Source: Planctomycetota bacterium
GTDB taxonomy: Bacteria; Planctomycetota; Planctomycetia; Pirellulales; Pirellulaceae
Direction of reading: 5' to 3'
Length of the DNA stretch: 64,000 bases
Assembly (NCBI GenBank): GCA_014381825.1
Contig: JACNKX010000116.1
Coordinates: 17,052 to 81,051, forward strand
Positions 53,421 to 61,700 of this stretch are shown piece after piece. Made by a program: the position numbers and the translations under genes. Under the pieces are notes generated by a model that saw nothing but the letters and a program-made list of their open reading frames with translations, searched no databases and was not told the origin of the DNA. Numbering within the stretch: the stretch's first letter is position 1; each line of letters begins with the position of its first letter.

Positions 53421-54329
53421 TCATTTGGTGAAAATCACGTTCTCGTGTTTCACACCACGGGCGAGCTTGGCGGCATACGTGGGGAGTTCGGCTATCGGAT
53501 GTTGGACAAGTGTGCCACGTCGCTCGGTCCAATAGGTTGACCAGATGCCGCTAGCGATCTCGCAGTAAGTGTCTAACGACATCCCCGCGCGCTCGATTCC
53601 ATACGGCCAAATTTCAGAGACGACTGGGACGCCTTTGGAAAGCAAGTCGGCGGCGCCACGAAACGCGAATCCTTCATAACCCTGGACGTCGATCCACACG
53701 AGCGACACTTGTTCCGAGAGTTCATCACCCAGGTTGGCCAACAGGCTATCAATCGTGTCGGAGGGCACTTTGATCACACGACGATTCGACTCGTTAAACA
53801 ACTCTCGCGATTCACTGGCTGGTAGCGCACTGCGAACGCGATGATCGCCGTGGTTGTTTTCGCTCAGCTCGAATTCGAGTTCGGATCGCCCGTCGGATGC
53901 CGCAAAGTTGAGACAAGTAAAGCGTTCTTCAAAATCGTTGGCGGCAACGTTTCCTTGCAGCTGCGAGAAATTCCTGGGGGCTGGTTCGACCGCGATCGCT
54001 CTTTCGAATTCACCCGTGGCGAGCATTCCAATAGAGATCACGCCGTTGTTCGCTCCGATGTCCAACACCGTTCCCTGGCCCTTCGGTGGGCACAGTTGTT
54101 TGCTGCGGAGGAAGGCGAGAGAGTCCACGATCCACTCCAGCTCAAACTCGCGCCGAGAGTAGAGATGCCGGCTAACGGCATCATGTTCGTCGAACGGGAT
54201 ATTGAAGATTCCTTGTTGAGTCTTCAACGTCATCGACTTGCTGAACCTTCTGTGAAACTGCCACAGTAGCATTCGATATTTCCATTGAATTCGCTTCAAC
54301 GGCTTAGGGAGACTGGTGAAGACGTTCAT
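53421..54329 (-). CDS. FkbM-family methyltransferase
   Basis: 302 residues from ATG 54329, chosen because AAAGG precedes it; an upstream in-frame start at 54383 overlaps the neighbouring gene. Core: TVLDIGANNGVISIGMLA (SAM motif I), then EFERAIAVEPAPRNFSQL and VSLVWIDVQGYEGFAFRGAADLL, the FkbM family signature. FkbM enzymes methylate sugar hydroxyls, often on exported glycans. One of five methyltransferases in 53.4-58.1 kb. Confidence 0.85.
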   Translation of the reverse strand: MNVFTSLPKPLKRIQWKYRMLLWQFHRRFSKSMTLKTQQGIFNIPFDEHDAVSRHLYSRREFELEWIVDSLAFLRSKQLCPPKGQGTVLDIGANNGVISIGMLATGEFERAIAVEPAPRNFSQLQGNVAANDFEERFTCLNFAASDGRSELEFELSENNHGDHRVRSALPASESRELFNESNRRVIKVPSDTIDSLLANLGDELSEQVSLVWIDVQGYEGFAFRGAADLLSKGVPVVSEIWPYGIERAGMSLDTYCEIASGIWSTYWTERRGTLVQHPIAELPTYAAKLARGVKHENVIFTK

Positions 54330-54379
54330 GTGATGCCTTTCATTGAGGCCCGTAACAGATTGGCTCGTGGATGTTGGCA

Positions 54380-55315
54380 TCATCGACGTGAATCAAACAG
54401 TTGTCGCTGTAGCCGTCTCAATAAGCCATTTTGCGGCGATCGGATGTTCTGTTCCGGAGCGTCCACCCGAATGTCATTCATCTGCCGTTCGGCTTCTCGT
54501 TGTTGCTGTGCGTCTCTCAACGGCAACTCCAGCGGTTCGAGTCCGGCAATATCCTTGTGTCGAGCGACGAGCACACCATCGGAACAATACGTTCCGTGAT
54601 CAAAGTCGGCGTGCGCGACAGTGATGTATCCGCATCGCTCAAGATAGCTCTTGCATTGATAGTGCAACTCTTGACTGTGAGTGCCCACAAACACGTAGCC
54701 GATTCTTCCGGTCTTAAGCGATTGTTCGGCATCGCAGAGCATCTCGAATTCGGCACCTTGGATATCGGCATGCAGTATGTCGATATAGTCTAACTGTTGC
54801 GATTCGAGGAATTCGTCAACTCCCAAATAGCCGTGGCCGATCTTGCTATGGAAGAACTCACCTACTAGGCCGTTCTTAGCAAAATTGTGCTTGCCGACTT
54901 TCAAGTTCTTCTTTCGCGGCTCGACGCAAAAACATTTCGCGCCGGCCACCTCGTTGGCGAACCACATCGAGTAGAACGCCCAATACGCACCCAGCTCAAC
55001 GATGCTGCCCCCCTGCGGAATGTGTTTCAAGACTTCCTGAAACACGAATTCTTCCTGTGGCTCATGGCAGCCGTTGTTGCCCTGGAGGAGGCGAACGTAT
55101 CCGGGGTCAATTGCTTTAGCCAGCAGGCCGTTATGCGTGATTAAGTGCCCGTCGATTACGGCACCAGCGTTGGGAACTCGCGCGATATGCTTGTTGCATG
55201 GATCTGCACAAATGTCACGAATCCGTCCCTCCACGTCTTCCAGATGCGCTTTCGCGGTCACTGTGAGTCTCCGGCGGTGAACTTCGTCGCGTCGCGAACA
55301 GGTCGGCTCGTCCAC
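54380..55315 (-). CDS. FkbM-like methyltransferase
   Basis: 311 residues. GTG start at 55315 with no clear ribosome-binding site, so the start is uncertain. SAM-binding motif is GGSIVELGAYWAFYSMWFA, then CFCVEPRKKNLKVGKHNF and IDILHADIQGAEFEMLCDAEQ with the D-x-Q-G-x-E pattern of FkbM. The C-terminal 60 residues are charged. Fifty bases separate it from the next FkbM gene. Substrate unknown. Confidence 0.75.
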   Translation of the reverse strand: MDEPTCSRRDEVHRRRLTVTAKAHLEDVEGRIRDICADPCNKHIARVPNAGAVIDGHLITHNGLLAKAIDPGYVRLLQGNNGCHEPQEEFVFQEVLKHIPQGGSIVELGAYWAFYSMWFANEVAGAKCFCVEPRKKNLKVGKHNFAKNGLVGEFFHSKIGHGYLGVDEFLESQQLDYIDILHADIQGAEFEMLCDAEQSLKTGRIGYVFVGTHSQELHYQCKSYLERCGYITVAHADFDHGTYCSDGVLVARHKDIAGLEPLELPLRDAQQQREAERQMNDIRVDAPEQNIRSPQNGLLRRLQRQLFDSRR

Positions 55316-55339
55316 TGCGTATTGTTGAGTTGCGATTGT

Positions 55340-56101
55340 CTAGGCGGCGCGCTGTGTCGCTAGGTTTGCTTCGTCCGTTGGCACTTGAATAATCCCCAGG
55401 TGCTTTCGAATGAATTTCAAGATGCACCAGTTCAACTGCTTGTCGGCTACGAGCTCGTGAAACGCTTCATAGACTGGGTGAGGATGATCGGTCGTCGCCT
55501 CGTCCATGCGGCGGCTACGATCGACATCATGGACCAGGATGAAGCCGCCCGGCTTTACGAGTGGAACGGCGTTCGTCAGATCTGCGAGCGCGCCCTCATA
55601 CGTATGGTCGCCATCGACGAGCACAATTTCGACTTGTTCCTTCAGGGTGTCGGCGAGCTTCGGCAACCACTCTTTCGAGTCCCCACAGCACAATTGCAGT
55701 TTCGATTCAGAGAATCCGACGCGAGCCAGGTTGCGTTTCACTACCTGCGGAAAGGTCCCATTGCTGTACGAATCTTGGTCGACGCAGATTAGTTTTCCCT
55801 GCCCGTTCTCGTTGATTGCGTTGGCAAACCCAACAGAAGTACCACCGGCGAAAGTCCCTACTTCCACGATGTATTCGGGTTTATAGTGGCGTGCCAAAGC
55901 ATAGACAAAACGACCGTAACGAGGATGATCCTTACCACGCCCATTGTTCTTGAGCTTGTAGTTCGGCGCTCCTTCAAACTCGGGCAGGGGATCGTAGGGC
56001 GCGGCCAGGAATTGATCGAGAACTTCACGATCGAAACATAGATTTCCATCAATGGATCGAATTTGCCCGGCCTTGAGAAGAAAGTTCTCGATAAGTTTCA
56101 T
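55340..56101 (-). CDS. CmcI/Methyltransf_24-like SAM-dependent methyltransferase
   Basis: 253 residues. EYIVEVGTFAGGTSVGFANAI is SAM motif I, GKLICVDQDSYSNG motif II, VEIVLVDGDHTYEGALADL motif III/IV, and GGFILVHDVDRS closes the core. This fits the cephalosporin hydroxylase/CmcI-like and Methyltransf_24 group often found in glycan clusters. It is the first of the three minus-strand methyltransferases, divergent from the plus-strand pair over about 278 bases. Confidence 0.8.
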   Translation of the reverse strand: MKLIENFLLKAGQIRSIDGNLCFDREVLDQFLAAPYDPLPEFEGAPNYKLKNNGRGKDHPRYGRFVYALARHYKPEYIVEVGTFAGGTSVGFANAINENGQGKLICVDQDSYSNGTFPQVVKRNLARVGFSESKLQLCCGDSKEWLPKLADTLKEQVEIVLVDGDHTYEGALADLTNAVPLVKPGGFILVHDVDRSRRMDEATTDHPHPVYEAFHELVADKQLNWCILKFIRKHLGIIQVPTDEANLATQRAA

Positions 56102-56379
56102 GACGTGGTAACCATTTGATTGTTGTGATCGGTGAACGCAACTAACGAGGCCTTAACCCGTTGCGGCGGGAAATGTAATCGGGTCCGCCAAATCGAAAAA
56201 GGTCAATTCCATGAATGCGGGTGCTAGCGGTCTGAACCGACGCCCACTCGGTTAAGAGACTTTTAGCGGCCCACGAGAACTGACATTGTCTGCGGACGCC
56301 GCCTGCGATAGCTTTCCCCGATCTCAATGAAAGGGAACGGATCGCCGCCTGCCAAACCACGAATTTGGGAGTGTCGTAA

Positions 56380-57108
56380 ATGAAAGTGGCTGAACGTCTG
56401 CATGCAATGCATCGATTTTGGCGCTACCGTCTCAAGCAAGATCGTCATGAACTCGCGTATATCAGAAAGCACGTTGCAGCCGGTGAAACCGTCCTCGACA
56501 TTGGGGCAAACCGCGGTGCTTATAGTTACTGGCTAGCAAAAGCCGTCGGGCCGTCCGGCACCGTTTACGCATTCGAACCACAGCAAGAGCTCGCCCAGTA
56601 CGTGGAAGATTCCAAGCAGGCCTTTCAGCTTTCCAATGTCACGGTCATTAACAAAGCATTGTCGTGCACAACCGGTGAAGCCGAGCTCTTTAGGCCCGAC
56701 TGTCATCCTTGGGGTGGCGGAAGTCTCGAATCGTTTCCTGATTGCGAAGGTACTTACGTCACCGTCCCAACGCAACGTCTGGATGACTTCGTCGCGCAAG
56801 AACAACAGATCCCTCGCCCGATCAGCTTCATTAAGTGCGACGTGCAAGACCATGAACTGCAAGTGCTTCAAGGCGCTCAACGAGTCCTGCGAGAAGATCG
56901 ACCTACGCTTTTTCTCGAGTGTATGCCGTACTGCTGGGGCGAGTTGTCTACTTATCTCGACAGCATCGGTTACCTCGCCAAACATGTTGTCGTGAATCAC
57001 AAAATGTACACCCTCGAAAGCGCGGATTGGAAGAAGGAGTACGATCACATTCTCGGCAAGTTCTTCTTCGTCCATCAAAGCTGCGCAGAGACTCGACGAG
57101 CAGCTTGA
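56380..57108 (+). CDS. FkbM-family methyltransferase
   Basis: 242 residues. ATG at 56380 behind GGGAG. SAM motif I is ETVLDIGANRGAYSYWLAKAVG, motif II VYAFEPQQELAQYVED, and ISFIKCDVQDHELQVLQGAQRVL the FkbM signature. Compact version without extra domains. With the next gene it forms a plus-strand pair. Confidence 0.88.
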   Translation: MKVAERLHAMHRFWRYRLKQDRHELAYIRKHVAAGETVLDIGANRGAYSYWLAKAVGPSGTVYAFEPQQELAQYVEDSKQAFQLSNVTVINKALSCTTGEAELFRPDCHPWGGGSLESFPDCEGTYVTVPTQRLDDFVAQEQQIPRPISFIKCDVQDHELQVLQGAQRVLREDRPTLFLECMPYCWGELSTYLDSIGYLAKHVVVNHKMYTLESADWKKEYDHILGKFFFVHQSCAETRRAA

Positions 57109-57190
57109 GTTCAATTCGAAACGTTTAGTCCATTGCATCATCGCCGGCGGTTTGCGGCGCTTATTTGTTGCTTGGTAGGAAGAAACTGCG

Positions 57191-58144
57191 ATGTCCACAG
57201 ATGCCTATTGCTCTCGCACCGAGTCCACCGCCGACCTCACTCCTGCGTACGACGAACCGCTTCGGCAATGTCCGATGTGTGGATCATCGGAGATCAAGAA
57301 CTACGATCATGACTACACAGGCCGACAAGTCGATCGCTGCCAGTCCTGTCGACTGATGTTTATGAACCCGCAATACACGGCGGACTACTTGGACTGCTAT
57401 TATGCGAACTACGGCCAGTGCGGCGAGGACGTCTTAGCGATTCCCGATCCCGATGATCTGAGTGAGCGTCGTGTTGCGGCAAAAGCGGATGCGATCGAGC
57501 AATTGGAGCGTTACACGACGCCGGGGCGTCTTCTGTCGATCGGTTGTTATGATGGGATTGAATTGCTGTTGGCCGAGCGGCGCGGATGGCAAGTGGAAGG
57601 CTACGATGTTGACGCCACAACCATGAGAATGCTACGAGAGCAAGTTGACTTTCCGATCTATACAGGTGACTTCTTTGGTCTGGGACTTCCCGCCGATCAA
57701 TACGATTGCGTGTTCATGGATCAGGTGCTGGAACACCCTAAGAATCCACAGGAGTACCTCCGAGAGGTTTATAGGATCCTCGCTCCCGGCGGTCTGTTAC
57801 ATATTGGCTGTCCCAACATCAAATCGATTTCTAGTCGGCTGAAAACGCTATTAGGAAAGCTTGGTCTGAAGCGCCGACGAGGCAAGCACTACGACATGTT
57901 CCACCACCTGTTCTTCTATGACCCACGAACGCTTGCCGAGATCATGGAATCACACTACGGTTACGAAATCGTGGTTATCGAGGGCGATCCCGTCATTGGT
58001 CTGAAATCCATGACTCTGGAGGAAAGCTGGCGCACCCGACTCAGCAATTGGATCCGCCGAAAGTATCCGATTTGTGAAAGCAGCTTTCGCCTCGTCGTCA
58101 GAAAACCGGGTGAGGCGGTATGCGCTCGTCGAATGGCGGCTTGA
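57191..58144 (+). CDS. Zinc-ribbon class I SAM methyltransferase
   Basis: 317 residues. The N-terminal CPMC (27-30) and CQSC (50-53) are a zinc ribbon. The methyltransferase core has LLSIGCYDGIELLLAERRG, VEGYDVDATTMRM, YDCVFMDQVLEHPKNP and LAPGGLLHIGCPN, the Methyltransf_23-type layout. The zinc ribbon plus Methyltransf_23 arrangement is common for sugar C-methyltransferases and glycan clusters. It is 82 bases after the FkbM gene. Start ATG 57191 follows GGAAGAAA. Confidence 0.85.
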   Translation: MSTDAYCSRTESTADLTPAYDEPLRQCPMCGSSEIKNYDHDYTGRQVDRCQSCRLMFMNPQYTADYLDCYYANYGQCGEDVLAIPDPDDLSERRVAAKADAIEQLERYTTPGRLLSIGCYDGIELLLAERRGWQVEGYDVDATTMRMLREQVDFPIYTGDFFGLGLPADQYDCVFMDQVLEHPKNPQEYLREVYRILAPGGLLHIGCPNIKSISSRLKTLLGKLGLKRRRGKHYDMFHHLFFYDPRTLAEIMESHYGYEIVVIEGDPVIGLKSMTLEESWRTRLSNWIRRKYPICESSFRLVVRKPGEAVCARRMAA

Positions 58145-58743
58145 GTCTCCCGCTCTTCACACTCGCTCGGAGTGGATGTTGGCAAGCGCGTCGAGAAATG
58201 CATTTCCGTCTAGGCAACTTCTTACACGCTGAACTTCCTTTCCCTTGGTTCATTTCGTGCGAGCGTTTGTGGATTTCTTCGTCAGCCGGTGCGCTGTTGC
58301 TTGTCGATTGCGAGTTGCTAGCTCCGCACCAAACAGCCTCCTGATTTAGTTTCCAGACGATAGGTATCTCGCTGAGTGAGCTTCACACATTGACATTTGT
58401 ATAGTCGATGCCCTGAGCGGGTTCTCCCTCGTCCAAAAGAGATTGCCGAAGCGTGTCCAAGTTGGACGATCGTTTTAATCAGAAGTGCACTCGACAGGAC
58501 GCCAGATGCCAACAGAAGTTGTGGGGATTCTCTTTGCTCGGGATCGCCTGAATAAGTAGGATGAGGGGGGACAATAAGTGCCTCGCAAACCGCTGGGCGA
58601 CATGAAGACTCAAAAGAAAACGCGGTTCTCTGCCACGATCCTTCGATCGATCGATGAGTTTTCATCGAAGAGCGGACGGTCGGTGCTTCCCCCCACCATC
58701 TGGCTCGTGTCACGGTTCTGTTCTTGTCCTGGAGTTTGCAGTC
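58145..58743. other. 599-base gap upstream of the LEPR-XLL protease
   Basis: No gene with support. A 7-bp hairpin TCGATGA-GTTT-TCATCGA (58651-58668) lies in the probable 5' leader of the next gene, and a G-rich run occurs near 58564. I see no clear promoter. Confidence 0.5.
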
Positions 58744-61700
58744 ATGCTCATTAAAGCGGCGCGTACCGCGCATGCTAGTCGTTCCTCGATGAGGAGACGT
58801 CGGCTCCAACTAAGACGGTTTAGCGATGCACGTCGGCTCTTGTTCGAGCCGTTGGAAGATCGCAGATTGCTCGCCATCGATTTTGGCGATGCACCCGACA
58901 GCTACAAGACGCTAGACGCCAGCGGTGGCCCAAAGCACGAAATCGGAGCGCTGTTTCTTGGTACCTACATTGACGGCGAACCTGACGGGTATCCGGATCA
59001 ATTCGCAGAGGATGATGACGACGATCAATTGCCGAACGACGAAGACGGCCTCGTCCGCACGTCGCAGTTTATCATTGGTCAATTATCGAGTATCGATGTT
59101 TTCGCTTCGGCGGCTGGTAAGCTTGATGCGTGGATGGACTTGAACGGCAATGGCCAGTTTGACCATCCGGATGAGCATATTAACGACGGTGTCTCTGCTT
59201 CTTTAAATCCCGGTGTTAACACACTGACATTCACGATTCCTGGTGGTGAAGAAGGTGCAGTAGCAGGTACGAGTTTCGCGAGACTTCGGATTAGTTCGGC
59301 TGGCGGTCTTGCCCCCGGTGGTTCGGCTGCGGACGGAGAAGTCGAAGACTACGAAGTTCAGATCCTTGGTGGTGGTTTTGGCACCGAACGTGATTATGGC
59401 GATGCGCCGAACAGCTATCAGACGCTTGCTCAGAGCAGTGGGCCGTCGCACTTGATCACCTCGTTGTTCCTTGGCAACTATGTCGATGGCGAGTCCAATG
59501 GGACCCCTGACCAATTTGCCGAGTCAGACGACGATGACCGGATTCCAAATGACGAAGACGGCTTGGTCGGGTCTTCGTTGTTCGTGCCTGGCCAGTCGGC
59601 GAGCATTAATGTTCGAGCTTCTGGGTCGGGACAGGTGGATGCCTGGATCGACTACAACCTCAATGGACAGTTTGATCATCCAAGCGAACACATCGGCGGC
59701 GGTACTTCCGCGTCGGTCACAGCCGGCGTCAACACGATCAATTTCAGCATCCCGGCCACTGCGACCGCAGGGAACAGCTTTGCGCGCATTCGCCTGAGCA
59801 GTGCTGGCAGCCTCTTTCCACTTGGTCAAGCGAGCGATGGCGAAGTTGAAGACTACGAAGTCATCGTATTTGGCCAAACGAGCAATCAATTCGATTTCGG
59901 TGATGCCCCCGACAGCTACCAGACGCTAAACACAAGCGGAGGTGCGAAGCATCAACTCGGCGGTGGCCTGTACTTGGGAGCGTTGGTGGATGGTGAGCCC
60001 GATGGCAGTCCGGCCACGGATGCAGAAGGCGATGCGTTCGAGCAGTTTCCTAATGACGAGGATGGCGTCGTTCGGACATCGCTGTTTGTCGCAGGTCAAT
60101 CGGCCAGCATTGATGTAATCGCCTCCGCAAGCGGCAAGTTGGACGCTTGGCTCGATCTGAACGGTAACGGCCAATTCGATCATCCCGACGAACACATTGA
60201 CGACGGAACTTCCGTCCCTGTTAACGCCGGACTAAACACGATCAACTTCGATATCCCAGTCAACGCCATTGCCGGAGAAACATACGCCCGAGTTCGTATT
60301 AGTACGACAGGGAATCTAGGTCCCGCGGGTCAAGCCGCCGATGGTGAAGTTGAAGATTACCGACTTGTCGTGCTCAGCGGAAATGGAGGCGGCGGAGGTG
60401 GTGGTGCGGTTCAGATCATTGATGACGGGGATGCTGGGTTCACACAGACGGGTTTCGCGCCGTTTGCGGTTGGCTATCAGGGCGACGAACACTTCGTGGC
60501 GGCGGGTAATGGCTCGGCGACGGCTAGTTGGACGTTCGAAGTAACTCCAGGTCGTTATCGTGTGTCTTCGACTTGGGATCCGCATGCGAATCGAGCCAGC
60601 AACGTTCCGTATACGATCATGGACGGCACGACGCAGGTGGCTCAAGTAGCGGTGAGCCAAGAGACCGCTCCGAACGACCTGACAGATGCGGGCGGGAACT
60701 GGGAAGACGTCGCGACCGTGGATATCACCAGCACGACGTTGAAAGTGATGATTTCCAACGACGCCAACGAGTTCGTATTCGCAGACGCGGTTCGTATTGA
60801 GCGTGTGGGCAGCCTGGTGATGGAGCCTGAGATTCAAGTGTTGGACGGTGCGACGGACATCGCGGATGGTGGCACGATCAACTTCGGTACCACAACGCCC
60901 AACACACCGGTGGATAAAGTGCTGACCGTGAAGAACGTCGGTACTGAGAACCTGACGATGACTCCTTTGAATGGTGGTAACTTCCCGAACGGCTTCAGTC
61001 TGGTTCAGAACTTCGGTAGCCCGACGCTGTCACCGAATCAATCGACGACGTTCACGGTTCGTCTTTCCTCGGCGAGTGAGAGTAACTTTGGGGGAGCGAT
61101 CAACTTCGCGAACAACGACGGTGACGAGAATCCCTTCGACTTGAACCTGCAAGGCGTGGTCGCCAACGTTCCTCCACCTCCTCCGACTCCGGTGGTTCAG
61201 ATCATTGATGACGGGGATGCTGGGTTCACACAGACGGGTTTCGCGCCGTTTGCGGTTGGCTATCAGGGCGACGAACACTTCGTGGCAGCAGGTAACGGTT
61301 CTGCGACGGCGAGTTGGACGTTTGATGTGACCCCAGGTCGCTATCGCGTGTCTTCGACTTGGGATCCGCATGCGAACCGGGCGGACAATGTTCCTTACAC
61401 GATCTTGGACGGTACGACTCAGGTTGCTTCGGTCGCAGTGAACCAGGAAGTTGCTCCGAACGACTTCACGGATGCGGGTGGCGACTGGGAAGACGTTGCA
61501 ACGGTGGACATCTTCGATACGACGTTGAAGGTGATGTTAACGAACGATGCGAACGAATATGTTTTCGCCGACGCAGTGCGTATCGAGCGGAATGGTGACA
61601 TTACGCAGATTCCTGGCTCGCCGAGTGCCCCAGCCAATAGCAACATTCCCGACGTCACACTTCCCGCACCAGACGCGAACGAGTTTATTGACAGTGGTGG

